From: Pontederia crassipes
Taxonomy: Eukaryota > Streptophyta > Magnoliopsida > Commelinales > Pontederiaceae
DNA length: 64,000 nucleotides
NCBI GenBank assembly: GCA_030549335.1
Contig: CM060195.1
Location: 23,502,874 to 23,566,873, forward strand
Reading direction: 5' to 3'
Both the position numbers and the translations under genes were made by a program. This document shows, piece after piece, positions 12,541-26,600 of this stretch (its first letter is position 1; each line of letters begins with the position of its first letter). Below the pieces are notes generated by a model, which did not search any database, was not told the origin of the DNA, and saw only the letters and a program-made list of their open reading frames with translations.

Positions 12541-12910
12541 AAAAATCAATTTGAGAAGAATATAGAAGGATGTAGTTAAATCTAAGAAAGTAATACTAGT
12601 TTTTAATAAATATGTTGACGACAAATCATGCGATGAATGCTTGATTTATAGGACTTTTACTCATCAACGAGATGAAGTATATCTCAACAAAATGAAGTGG
12701 GAATGTGGAAATGTATACATATATTGGAGATGACTAGAGCTCTACAAATTCAATATAGAATTTCTATACATTTCTTGGGTGATTGTCGATAGGGTTTAAT
12801 ATTTATGCTACTCCTTTAAAGGAGTAGCACCATCATGCACCTATTAATCACTATCCGATATGTTATAGATGGTGGATTTATCAATTGAATATTTTTTATT
12901 CACTGTCCAT
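12541..12910. other. AT-rich spacer with a 24-bp perfect palindrome
   Basis: No gene seen. Bases 12806-12829 form a perfect inverted repeat, TGCTACTCCTTT and its complement, with no loop. The outer part (GGAGTAGCACC) resembles a MITE-like end, but no partner terminus was located. Confidence 0.45.
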
Positions 12911-15900
12911 CATTAATCGATGTACAATATAATAACATTCTAATGATACATAGGCAACGAAAACTTATATAAACCAATCCATAATCATAATTAAGAATGG
13001 AAGAGGCATAGTAGAATAAGGTAGTGTCATGACAGAAGGCCCAATGTCATAAAAGGACCTCAAGTTCTGATGATACATCATAATATATAATTGTTCTTCC
13101 TTGTGAAGGATATGTGAAACCTAATGTAAACATAAGTTCATAACAAAGACCGTAGACTAATAAATCCATAACCATACTAGACACAAACATAAAAGACCCA
13201 AACGGTAAAAGTGACTAACTCCATGTGCAATTCATTGATGTATGATGTTTTCTACATATTTATTTCATTCTATTTAATATATTTTCAAATTTTATCTATT
13301 TTTTTATTTTACCTAAATTATTATTTGAGTCAAAATCTACCTACTTCTCTTTGATTTTATTTTCAGAAATAATAATAAAAGGAATTTTGGAAAATAAATC
13401 CCACTATCTCAACTGAAAATAGATTGTGTTCTTATTGAAATCCGTGTTTCTGACTCAATTCACATCGAACGTTGTTATGAAGTTCAACTACAATATGGGT
13501 CGTGTTAATGTGACATTTAGTGACATACAATTGAATGATTAGATGATTTAAAACATAGGCCATGCTCTAGCAAAATATGTCGTGTTATGTTCTCTCTATC
13601 AGCTTAACGTCCGACAAATGCAATATCTACACCGCCATGCTAAATGTCTCATGTTCCTCAAATGCAGGCCATGTTGGCCAACGTGCCAATCAACAATTGT
13701 GCTCGGAAATTGTGTTCAACCCAACAAGAGTTGTGTTCTCTCACAAATATTGATATTGACTATATGATATTTACTTGGTGATGTCATAAAAACCTTAAAC
13801 GATCCCAATTTACATTACGAATCCACTTTTAAGTAATACAAGTCTATAGTTCAAAGTTCATTGCTAAGGCAGAGAGAGAGCCTATAGTCATCTACTCAAT
13901 AGAGATTTGTCTAGAGGAGTTCAAATTTCTACAAGAGCGTGCTTTTCATTTTTGGATCTTTTAGTCTCTTGTTTGAGCTCCCAGTTGTAATCATGAAGGT
14001 ATTTCCATCTATGGGTATAGTTCTAGTTAGGGTTAATTTTGTTGGAACTTTGGTAGACCTTTGAATAAGATTTATTATTTTATTTTTTTAATATGAATGA
14101 TAAGTTTAATGCTTTCTTCTGAGTGCTTAATTTTAATTGGTTAGTACTATTGAGTTGGTTCTTTTGAACTCTCTCAATTGATTATTTTTTTTGTTTTTGT
14201 TTATAAGCATTTCATATCACATCTTTATTTACTCGATTGAGATTTAGATATTTGTACATCATTAACTCGCTCAGTTGGAGTGTTTTTTTATATAGGATTG
14301 CATCATTAAACCATCTTATATAAAGTTCATTAGAGATTGATTATGTTGAATTGTCTCAATTTATTTTTTAGAAAAGATAGTTTGTCCATCTAGATTGAGT
14401 GTTTGTCTTTAAAATTTTGACTTTAGATTGGATCAATTTAGTCTTTGCTATTTTATTTTATTTTCAAAATAATTTTATGTGATTTTATTCTTCTAAATAA
14501 TTTAAGATAAAACATAAAGTTATACTACCTCTTACATCTATAAATTTGGCATCAATTATTTTGTGCCTTTGTTGAAAATATTTTTCATATTTTATCTTTT
14601 TTTATCTTATTTAGTTCCTTTTAATCTTAATATGACTACCACGTCTAGGAACATGGACATTACTATAATAAAATAACTGTGTTAAGTGTGGACTTATGTT
14701 CTAGACTTTAGGAAACATCTTTTTTGTTATATTTATTTTGATACTATCATATAGTGTTTCACCATTTTTTAGTTGTTTGATTTTTTAGGGATTAGCTTTT
14801 ATCCACAGCTTGCTTATCTTCAATGGAAAAAGAGAACAAGTCTAATAAACAACCCAATCCATATGAAGGTTGTAATAAAACAATGATCCAGGAAGAACAC
14901 ACAAGTTGGAGAGTCTTCAACATAAAAATTTATCCAAGTCGGCATTAATCTACAAAGAGGCTAAATTTCCATTGGCTCTGCCGACACATATGATAAGTAT
15001 GCTAATGAATAAATTCCCTATGCATGAGGAGGGAGTGCATTCCAAATATGAACAATCAAATTACTCATTAATGTAACAAAACACAAAGACAAATGTTGCC
15101 ATCAATTCATCGACCGATTAAAGGACCAAATTAAAGGACATGTTTGAATGATCCATATTTGTGATTAGGAAAAAAATGGCTTGCAATATCAGCTAATCCA
15201 CAATTTGAAATCCATTTAACACAATTGAAAGATCAAAGCAAAGTTTGTATGAAGTATCAACCTTCGCCACAACGATATGAGATTCAACAAAAGTTTGACA
15301 ACATGTGGGCCAAAGTTAAACTAGTGGGAAGTAGGAATTTTATCTTCTCAAATGACCAAATCTTATAAGGCAAGCATTCTAGGAAGCCCACGTGTGTCCT
15401 TATCATCACCGATAACCATATCCAAGATGATGGAGACCACAAAGATATTATTAAAGAAAACATGGTCTATAGAGCGGAGGATTAATGAGATAAGTGAATA
15501 TACAATAGGCGGTGCGAAGTCTAAAGGAGGAGCTCATTTTTGGAAGTATCACCTACTACCACCATTGTGTCTTTGAACCCACCGCCACAAAAGGACGGGA
15601 TTAGGCACCATCAACATCAATAATACTATCAACAACAAAAGCATCAATCTCATCCAAAGAATGGAAACCAAAGAGCTTAATAGTAGAAAATGCAAACTTT
15701 GAAATCAAGGGCAAAGCAAAAAAGTATAGAGGCAGGTGGTTGGATGTGGTTTTATCCACATTCGCTATGTCTCACCATGACAGTGGCATCGTGATCACAT
15801 CAAATAGTCTCAGTCACATTGTTCTTAGTTGTAAATTTCATTTTTGATTTTAATGCTACTTGTTTAGAAGTCTTATTAAGCTTAGAGTACTTTTATTAAG

Positions 15901-18900
15901 TCGATTTTTCATTTTTAGGTGGCTTTTATATTTTTACTTTAGGTCAAGTCTTAGTCTTTTGTATTATTTATAGTGGTTTTCTAGTCATGTAGGTTCATAG
16001 ATGGAGGAACATATTTCTGAAAAAAACATGATCGTGTTCACTATATCACATGCCCCATATTCTTTCAGGAGATTCTTGTTCAGGACTAAGGATGATGTGT
16101 GTTCTAGTGGACATGACCGATTTAGTCTCGATGGGAAACCTTGCTCGAACTTTATCAATTGACATTATAATCATAACAACATGCAACCAGTGGTCAAACA
16201 TGAGCCATGTTTCGTAGAACATGGTATGTGCTATCAAAGAATCTTGGATTTCTCGCTAAAAGGTCATCTACTGCATTGATGATGTGACCCTTATTTTTGT
16301 CAAGCCTTCAACCACAAGCATCGAACCGCTGGCCACACACTTCATCATTAGCAAACCCCTTTGAATGCCTTATGTCCATGCACGACCTCCACCATCATCA
16401 TTCATAGGTAGAATAGCGTGTTCTTTCGCTACATTCGATCACTCCAGTTGTCTTTACCAATGATCGTGCCATCTATCTCCTTCAGGCCAACCATCAGCTA
16501 GTCTTGACCACTCGCCATCTTACTACCACCCAAGAGAATTGGCGCCATCATCACCTTCGCCGATTGAGAATTGATGCCACTTGGTTTCTTCCATCTAAAC
16601 CATATGCTATTCATTGGTGGCCTCCACCTACATAATCTCATCCAACACTATCCTTCATTAGTCATCCATGACCATCTCCAACATTAATGTTATTCATTGG
16701 TGGCCTCCATCTTTGATGATAGCCACCATTTGCGATCTTGACCGGTCATCATATCCTCACTTGCCAACCGAGCACTAGCAATCATATTGGTGCTCAATCA
16801 CTAGTTGCGACATTGTTATGCCATTTCAATGATCGTCAGCTCGAGCAGCAATAATGGTCATCGCCAACTAATAGCTAAGACCATAAACTACATCTCCAAT
16901 GTTCATGGCCATCTCCAATTTTCTAGCCGATCAATGTCTTCATCCTCATCATCTGATTGTTGCTCACTAATAGCATACATCACTGCTGACACCCAAACGT
17001 TGCCCCCCACAAACATGGACTAGTGCACTGCTAGAAAAACCATAGGAAGAATCTAACATGGTCCACGCATGAAGAACATGGACCATTTCAAGAATGCAAC
17101 CCATGTTAATTATTTTGAAAATGGCTCATGTTGCTAGTATCAAACAGAAATGGGTCATTTTCTTTATTCATGCAGCCTATTCTTCATCCGCAGCAGCTCC
17201 CCTTCTTTTGCATGTTATCATGCCTAACTCACACAAACTTCCATTTGCCGTCAACATCCAGAGCGACATTTGAGAGGGCAAGTGGACATGTTTCACCGAT
17301 TTATGATTTCTCGATTGGATAATAATGTTTTTTGTGATGCAAATCAACGACAATATTTTCAAGCATTATCTGACATGGAATTGATGACTATCAAGTTTAT
17401 CTACCTAACCTTCACGAGGGAGGTTGGTATTTTGGATGACATTATGATGTTACTCAGCCGTATTGGGATGTCAGATTTTTAGATTCAGGGATACTTATGA
17501 CAGTTGCCTTGGAGTTTGTTAGTTACTTTGGGATGATCAACTTGGAGACTTCATGTCTTGGTCTACTCTCAAATTATCTTCATAAGAGTACAACATAACT
17601 TTGGGGCAGTTTTGTAGCTGTTTTAGCTTTCTTGATCCACCCCACTCTGGAGTTTGATGCACCAACATTTTGGAGGGCCATTATAGGAGAAACATGTATG
17701 ATATTAGCACAAAGGCCAATCAAATGTAAAATCCGATGTTTCATTACATGCATAGGATTTGATCCAACACTATTTACAACAATAGTGATAGTAAAAGCTC
17801 ATTGAATGAGATTGAACTCCTTCTTCGGGCCATGGTGGAGAAATACAAGTGAATGTGGGAGGAGTATCTTGCCACCACATTCCAAAAGCACATCAAGAAG
17901 AAAAGGGGGAGGATCATCATTGGAGGCCTGGTCACCTCGATTTCTCAACATTATAATTTATTTATTGGGTGCAATGTTGCTAGGCCAGCTTCTTTCTTAG
18001 AATTAGAAACAATGATTCATGTGAAATTAATCAAGACCAAGTGCAATGGGCTCTCTTTCATATATAGGAATTGTACCAAGATAATAGCTTGTTCGAACTG
18101 TGAGGATCACAATACTCGATAGGGCGAACCTATTTTACTTCCTCCCACTATCAGTAGCCACAACATACAAAATGCTGATGAGGAGGATAACAATGATGAT
18201 GAGCTTGAGACATACACACAAATTGATGAAGCTGGACTGTCATACTCAAAGCAGCCCCTACTTGTGACTCAAGAACACTACACACAACATGTTTATACGC
18301 CGCCTCTATCACTTGACCCCTTTATTGACTTTCATGGTCATTATTATCAGGTTTCTTTCAATGGGCTCTGCACAGACGTCACACCGATTGCACCTTACCA
18401 TGTTGGATTAATTCCTTCGGATTAACGTCATTGCCATAGGATCGTAATCAAATCTATCGCTTTGAGAGGCAGATCCAAGAGATTCATAAAGATGTTCGTG
18501 AGATACATCTGATGATGCGAAAATAGCATGACTATCATCTGAGCTAGGGGCACTGTGGACTTGGATTACCATGACTATCATCTCCATTGCCTTCAGCCTT
18601 CTAGCAATAGATTATCTTTGTATTTTTTTCTTTTGTTATTTCTTGAGTCCTTAATCATTTTCTCACTTTTGTACGCAAACTATATATGAATATTCTAGCA
18701 CTAAATACAATGTTCGCTTAGATTAAGTTTGAGAGAGTTGCATTTCATGCATGTCTCATATTTGTTTTATTGTATTACACTAGTATATTTGCTTATTTAG
18801 TACTTCAATTTCTTTTTTAGTATGTCTGCATTTCATGTTAAACCCAAAAAAACTGAAAAATACAAAATTTTCAAAAATACCATTCATCTTCATTTTCTCT

Positions 18901-20830
18901 TGTATTGTACTTTTTATTTGTTTTTTAAGTCAAAATTCAAGGACATCTTATTGACTTATGAAATTCTATGTTGTAATTTTATCATTGCATCACCATAGCA
19001 CAGAAAAAACTAATGAAGTCAAATATAACTATGATACTACAATTTCTTATCCAACTTGCTTTTATTTTGTTTAGATTGAATTGCAATAGTCTTGTTTTTT
19101 AATGCATTACGTACTTATTGAGATTTTGAAAAAAAAAGTATGAAAAAACTTTTTGAATAAAATAGTGGAGTAAAGATATTAACTCTATTCTCTAGCATCT
19201 TGGTGTGTTCGAACAATTAGATCGATAAGGATGTCCTGATGCCATCTTGTTTGGAAATATGTCAATTGAAAACCTAATTCTTGAATTGCTATGAAATAGT
19301 TAAAAAATAGTTAAGCTCAACTTGTGCTTATGTTTTCAATATCGATGATCTATACTTTTCTGGACTAAATTTGGAGGAGTTTAAATATGTTTGAGTATAT
19401 GAAATCCTATGAGATAGCCATAAATGACAAGTGAGAGATACTTTGGTGATGAATGTGTAAACTTAATAATGTTAGAAAAGTGTTAGTCATGAGATGGAGA
19501 ACCTATCATTTTAGTTTTGCCTTGAAGCTTGCTTGAGGACAAGAAATAGTTTATTTTTGTCTTTTTTTACCTAAATTAGTATTTGAGTCAAAATCTATCT
19601 ACTTCTCGTTACTTGTTTTTAGGAATAACAATAATCGAATGGTGAATTTTGAAAAATGTCCAACACGGCTAGTGTCGCCTGAAAAATAGGTCATGTTTCT
19701 ATTGAAGTCAGTGTTTTTGGATAAGCAAGATCCACATCGAAGGTCATTTCGAAGATCAACTACAACACGAGCCATGTTAATGTAACACGGTCATGCTTCG
19801 ATGATGCATAATTGAAGGAAGAATATTTGATGAAATAGTTTAAAATCATGGATCGTGCTCCAACAAAACAAGTCATGTTTTTTCTATTAGCTTAACTTTT
19901 AACGAAGGTAGTTCTACACCACCACACATAATGGCCCATGTTCCCAAAACATGGGCTTGTTAGACGATGTGTCAACCAATGAATATGCTCAAAAGTTGCA
20001 CCGCTATGCAACATGGGCGGTGTTCTCACATATATCGGAATCGATTATCGTGATATTTACTTGGTAACATAATAAAATACTTCCAGCCATGTGGTACAAT
20101 CTTCAATGATCTGAATTTACCGATAGTAGGCCTTCATACTTCTACTTTTAAATCATCCAATTTTAAAGTTCAAAGCCAATTGCAAAGAACCTCTGATCGT
20201 CTACTCAGTGGAGATTCATCTAAAAGAGTTTAGATTTTTTTCAAGAGTGTGCTATACATTTTTTTTATCTTTTATTCCCTTGTTTTATCTCTCTATATAA
20301 TCATGATGATCTTTCCATTTATATAGCAGAGGTTTAGTTAAGGTCAGTTTTGTTGAACTCTATTAGATTTTTTAATAACATTCATTGTTCTTGATTTGTC
20401 TGAATATGAGTGTTGAGTTTAATGATTTCTCCTCAATGGTTTATTTTAATAAGTTGGTACAAACTAGTTCTTTTGTACTCTATCAGCGAGTCGATTGATC
20501 TTTCGTTCTTTTTTATAAACATGTTATATCTCATCTCTATTTACTTGATTGAGATTTAAAGATTTGTGAATCATTACTCACTAGGTTTGTGTTTTTTTGA
20601 CACAGAATTTCTCCACTAAAATATCTTATCTAAATTTAGTTAAAGATTGATTTGGAGAATTATATCTATCTAATCTTTATATAAGGTAGTGAGATCATTT
20701 GAATTGAGTCATTTATTCTAAAGTGTCCTTTTCATCATATAATTCAAATTTATTTAATTTATCTTCAAGGAGGCAGTTAGTTACATTCTAGCATTATCTT
20801 ATATGTAATATCTTATTTATTCATTTGGAC
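12911..20830 (+). mobile_element. Old, large LTR element (Athila-like or LARD-like Gypsy), decayed fossil
   Basis: Two long related flanks, about 13,240-14,530 and 19,550-20,830, share many stretches in the same order (for example ACCTAAATTA.TATTTGAGTCAAAATCT, GATATTTACTTGGT and the TTTACT.GATTGAGATTTA block), consistent with a pair of LTRs about 1.3 kb long. Repeat module copy B (12,911-13,240) precedes the left one. The interior (14.5-19.5 kb) is mostly non-coding. Remnants at about 17,270-18,120 recall the poorly characterised ORF of Athila-type elements, and TTGCTTGAGGACAAG before the right flank is the wording often seen just before the polypurine tract of such elements. LTR identity is low (about three bases in four by eye), so it is ancient and many times broken. 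The exact ends are uncertain. Confidence 0.5.
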
Positions 20831-21539
20831 TTCAGATAAACTAGTCCTCATGGGTTCAATACTCTTCTAACTCTTTTTTACCTAATTCAATACTCTTGCT
20901 AGTATTTTGCTCTTACAAGCTCGTCATTGACCCATATCACTCCATACCTGCACCAAAAGAGGCGCAAGAGAGGCCCACATATCCTTAGTTGTATGTAAGG
21001 CCATAAACAATAACGATAACTTGCAATAAAAATAATGAAGTGGGTCAAAATATAACATTTGTGCATGATGATAAATATTGAAAACAATATTCAGTTATAT
21101 AACAAGGAAAGCCAATTGCATTATCTTTAGTTAATGCCCAATGGAATATCAATCAATGTCTGGCAATAACTATTGCAATAAATATTTTCATGTTCGATAA
21201 ACAATGAGATCAATGAATCCTAGCCTTTCTTGAAAAGTTGAAATCCAAATGAATTGGATGCATGTGATTAGTCATGGAAGGAATGAAGAAGAAAAAAGTC
21301 ATTTGGGGATATTCATACTTCATACTCTTGTGGCAAGTGTGAAAAAAGTCAACTAGTGAAAATGCATACTTAAGACTATTTGTGGTTAGTGTATATGTTA
21401 ATTTACTCACCATACAAGATAGTGCCACCAAATTTTTATTGCAAACACTATTGCATGCTTGAGCTACTTTGAAGCATATGTCACAACATTTTCATGACGG
21501 TACACAACCCAATCTATTCCATAACATCATTGTATACAA
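20831..21539. other. AT-rich intergenic stretch, nothing recognised
   Basis: Short chance open frames only; no family motif, RNA gene or clear repeat was seen. Confidence 0.5.
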
Positions 21540-22140
21540 TATAACGTCCAACTCTTGCAGGAATTATTAACAGTGATGCGATTGTGTGCCTTTTCTTGAG
21601 TTCTAGAAAACTCTCTTCATGCTTCGGCATCTCATTGAACTTTTCTCCCTTTTTGGTTAGCTTTGTCATGGGAGCAAAAAGCTTAGAGAAGTCCTTTATA
21701 AATCTTTTGTATTATCAAATCATATCATAATCGTCTCTCAATTTATCACAGCTTTTACTTTGGTTAAGTCAATTTGTGATGCATTCCTTTGATGCAATAA
21801 GAGTCAAGAACATTACATGCTCTAACCATAATTCACATTTGAAGAATTTTGCATAAGTTGATTTTGTGTGCAAAGTCTCTAAGATTAACTATAGGTAAAT
21901 GAATGTCAATTCACAAATACGGTAATAAATTTGTCGCGATAAGGCTTAAATATCTTGTTCATCAAATCAATAAATGTTCTAAGAGCAAAAGGCATAACAA
22001 AAAACTTGTATTTGACATACCTTAATATGAAAGTCTTCTTTGCTATGTCTTGATTAACTACTCAAATATCCACTTTTAAGATCAATTTTCAAGAAGCTGA
22101 TGCTAAATATAGCTGATCGAACATATCATCAAATGCAATG
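21540..22140 (-). mobile_element. Ty3/Gypsy pol fragment, fossil
   Basis: Minus-strand translation shows reverse-transcriptase wording (KFFVMPFALRTFIDLMNKIF followed by PYRDKF) and, to the left, the linker toward RNase H (FSKLFAPMTKLTKKGEKFNE). Only this part of an element is seen; no LTR could be assigned. Broken many times and old. Confidence 0.7.
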
Positions 22141-23446
22141 TAGAGGATACTTATTCTTGATGCGAAATATGGCTGCTCATATTATTCCCCGTTCGTTGTT
22201 TTAATTTTAAATTAGTCCCACGTGAATAAGTAACAAAAAAAAATATTATGTATATATAAAAATATGATCTTGAGTAGACATAATACGTTTTGACAAAATT
22301 GCAAAACTCGGATCATAACCGATAATATCACGTGTTGATAGAGTCACTCCATATGAACCTAAGTACATGATATGGGGTGTGACTCCTCAACAAGGATGTT
22401 GAATCTCTTACAAAGAGAATGATGCAAGAGACACAATTAGTGTTAGTCCCACATATATAAAATAACAAAAAATATGTTAGGTATATATAACAATATAATC
22501 TTCATAACAATATCAGGAATGTTTATATAGGGTGAGGTGCATCGAGTCTCCTAATGAGAGGAGAATGCACGAGTAGCCTATCGAAAGAATGTATGAAGCA
22601 TGTCTATTAATCCCGCATGCATGTTTGATAGATAGTGGAGTTCTTGGATGAACGGAAAGAAACATGTGCAATACCCAAAGTTTAAATCAGGGGTATTATG
22701 ATAGCAAACAATTCTCATAACCTCCTCCACCAATGATAACTTATTTCTCTCTCATCATACCACGGTTAAAAGCTTGAGAAAAATAAGAGAGCGTTTCTCA
22801 TGAAAGAAGGAACGGTAAATTGCAAGAAAACTTTTATATAACAAAGTTTCATACAAAAAACATCGATGCCCTAGCTGTCTAAATATTCATTTTCTTCCTT
22901 AGGTCAAATAACTATGACAGTTTTGGTCAAACAAATAAATATCCAATCAAGATAAAACTTGCTACAAAAACTGAAGAAGATTGCTTCATATTAAAATCAT
23001 GATAATAAGACTATGTATAAAAGAAATTCAGTTGTTTCCTAATACACAATAAAGGGGAAAACAACTGATCATTATTCAGAAATAAGATCATTCCAGACAA
23101 TGGGTCTTCATTGGAGATGACCCGAAAATTTTAGATAGACCGGAGATTGTAGATAATACAATATTCGTCCTTGACACTATAAGCAAATGACCTCATAAAA
23201 TCCTGAATTCTTTTAATTCCTGAAATTGAAGTACCGCATGCCAAGAAAAAAAAGGAAGCAGACTGATTTCTAATGGATTATTTAGAGTTCAGGCAGGCAA
23301 CCACATTATCCATCAGCAGACAGTACCTATGTTCACATATAAGAATTACCTTTCTTTCGGCTGTTTTTCATGATAAATTGTAATGCCGAGATATAAAAAA
23401 ACTTTGAAACAACCAAATTTCAAATACAGGGATTTATGTGAAAACT
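22141..23446. other. Intergenic region downstream of the PATROL1-like gene, with a short dispersed repeat
   Basis: Two related segments, about 22,205-22,260 and 22,440-22,500, share TTAGTCCCAC followed by a TATGTATATATAA-like tract. They may be scraps of an LTR. The part just left of 23,447 should hold the 3' UTR of the host gene, but no polyadenylation signal could be fixed. Confidence 0.4.
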
Positions 23447-23608
23447 TCAAGCAGCCGACTTGGGTATTTTGAATTGTTTCTTAAGGAATTGCGAGGCTTC
23501 AGAATCACTTCGGTGACATAATATTCTCAGAAGAGTTTTGGAGTCTGCACCAAACTTGCTCCTTCCACCTTGGGTGACATCTCTCAAGTCATCGATCAAC
23601 ACACGCGT
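23447..23608 (-). CDS. PATROL1: PATROL1-like terminal exon 20 (residues 780-832 and stop)
   Basis: 162 nt including TGA; acceptor ATCACAG. Encodes TRVLIDDLRDVTQGGRSKFG, then LCHRSDSEASQFLKKQFKIP and KSAA before the stop. The end of the protein is complete and close to family wording. A 3' UTR should continue leftward from 23,446. I could not pick a convincing poly(A) signal. Confidence 0.96.
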   Translation of the reverse strand, partial: TRVLIDDLRDVTQGGRSKFGADSKTLLRILCHRSDSEASQFLKKQFKIPKSAA

Positions 23609-26600
23609 CTGTGATAACATTACAAATTTCAAATTTGAGAAATGTCCAAAAGGCATACAACAAGTCAAAAGTTCAAGTCAAATTGAAAGAATTGGACCGA
23701 AGACTTTAAATCTGAAGTTGCAAAGTTCTCTTCATTCTAACACATAGGCAAGTTATGTCCAGAATGTTTTAGTTAATCTAAATTTATAGTGGACATCAGA
23801 TATTAATTTTAGATACAGATAGTCCCTGAATGAACGATTTCCAACTTTTCCGGGAAAGAAAAATGAGGGTTGCTGCTTAGATTCTATCACAGATGGTCAA
23901 CATGAAACATACGCATGCTGAGGGATATCATGCGTCCTGCCAAAAAAGTACCTACTGATGTTTATTGCCTTGCACATATGTTGGTTGACAAGACCGAACT
24001 AATCATCACACTGCTGCCCAATAGCACTATTATTCATGTTGTGTTTATATCCTTTATGGTCCAAAAACAATTACACAAATGCTTAAGAAAGAAAACAAGA
24101 TAATAATTGTTCAACCAAAGGACTTACAACAAAAATTAATAATAAAAAAACATAATGAAGTCCAGCACGAAATTCTTCCATGTGTAAGCAGGAGAAAATA
24201 GAATTGACTGGTATCATGGTTGACGGAGTGGATATATAGAGATAGGGAGCAGACTGGCCACGTCGGAGAGGATGCAACGGATCTTGGCAGTGGCTCAGTA
24301 GGAGGGCCAACCAATTCTTTTTTATGTTTTTCAATTTCTTAAGCCCAGACGATTTTCCACCTTTCTTCTTCAAGAAATTTTTGATGGTCCTTCAAAAGGA
24401 TACTTTTGATGTTTTCAGGCAATTCCCTTGCAGCAACTATGGTTTTGAAAGGACTAACCATTTCAATCTCTTTCTCATCATGGAAAAAAAGGTCTGCCAA
24501 ATGCAATATACCTTTTGATTGCCAAGTCTTCCCGAACAGACTTCACATAGTTATTTTTTTTCAAAAGTAGAAAGAATGAGCAGAACCTACTAGTCATCCA
24601 TGTACATATATATATGGGAAAAGGGAGCATGTAGCTCACCTGTGCACAGTATATATGTTGTGCACTCTCTGACCGTCGAGATCAGAACACGTGTCTTGAG
24701 ATTACCTAAAAGTTTGATTGTTTTCAACCATAGGATGAAAGTATGAATGCTTAATATTTTTTTATATTTAACTATGACTCAGCTTTAACTAAGGTTAACC
24801 CACCCATCCACCTTCTTTCCCCTCCTCCCTTCCTCAGTTTAGGCTTGAGGAGATATCTTGATCAGCATCTCTCTCTCTCTCAACCAGCGTGGCGAGATTA
24901 GCTCCATCATCGATTCGATCTGCACCTTCTTGACGCCAATGGCAAGAAATGAAAGAAGATTTTCCTTTCGCATGATGCTACTAACTAAATTTGTGAGTCG
25001 GATGCCATTCGATTAGGATCTCTGAGTCCGACGTTGTCATTGAACCAAATGTGTGCGTCCAGGATCATCTTTGATCCCAGTTGCGAATCTCTTGATTTCT
25101 TTTTCAAGGCAAAGTGGCATTGCCAATACTTTTTCTGGATTGATGCAGGAAATTGTTTGGAACTTGAGAAATTGAAGTGAACTGTGTTGTTAGTGTGTTT
25201 TGTATCATTCTGTTAATACTAATCTTGTATTAGTGTGTGGTGGTGGTGGTGGGTGGGTGGGGGGATGGCCTCTCCAGGGCTTATGCATCCACCAGGTGTT
25301 GCGCCTCAGCCAGCTCGAGAGAACTGAGGAAACGATCCTATCTTGAACGTGCTGCTAAGGAGGCACCAAGAGGAATGCACCAACGTCCTTGCCCCACCTT
25401 GCAATGCGGTGATCATTAATGTCTAGGGTAAGACACTGAAACCACCCCCGATCAAGGGCCTATGCATCCACCAGGTGTTGCGCCTCAGCCAGCTCGAGAG
25501 AACTGAGGAAACGATCCAATCTCGAACGTGCTGCTAAGGAGGCAAGGAATGTGCATCAATGAAGGCACGGAAACTGGTTGCACCGACGTCCCTGCCCCAC
25601 CTTGCAATACGGTGATCATTAATGTCTAGGGTGACATTGAAATCAACCACTACATCTCTGACAAGTGAGACATTGCTTTTAACAACGATTAGAATGATTT
25701 TTATGTAATAAGATTGACACATGAAAAAAAGTTGGTTCTAACATTAGTTCAGCAGCACGAGATTCTTTTTTGCTTCACTTTATTGAGTATTCACAACATA
25801 GATGTATTTAAGCAGTTTAGAAAAGAAGTGGCATGCATCTTTAGTTGAAGATTTTTTTAAGTAAATCAATAGTTAAATTAAACGGAAAAGCCTAGTTAGC
25901 TAACTCCTTTGATCAAGTCCTTTGGAGCTAACGATTCATTGTGCATCTTGGTTCTATCTTTGTAATTGTGGTCTACAACTGTAAGTGTAGTCTGAGAATA
26001 CAACAGCACAACAATACCTCATAACTCAGCAAATTGATGACAGGACGGACACGAGCCAGTAAGTTTTCGACAGTTCCCCGAGGCAACCCATCTCCACCAG
26101 AAATAAAAAATTCCTGCATGCCATGGAGAAAGAATATTTCCTTGAGGGGCAAAGAATCAAGAACAAATTTTAAAACAAGCATGATGTATTGTGTGTTCAT
26201 TAAAAATCTATTTCTTGAGATCCAATTACAGGAAACAAGTTTTTTCAAAAACTATAGGAAATAAGAACTAATGAGAATAAGCGGGATATAAGTTCTAATG
26301 ATATTAGATTAAACATGTTAGAAGGATAAAGATGTCCCAAGATAATGCTTAAACAGCTAAGAGCAAGGCTTCAAGCTTCATAGCAATTTACTACATTTTG
26401 CAAGATCAAGCACATATCAAGTTGAATAAACAATACAGACTTAAAATTTCAACTATAACCTACTACTCCAGCAAACAAATTGACATGAGCATGTTGATAC
26501 CTTTAAAACTTCAAGATCATCTTGTATTATCTTGGCATCAGTAGGTGTAAAGACTCGTGAAGGCCCTCCATCAAGAATTACACGCAATAACCCATCCTAA

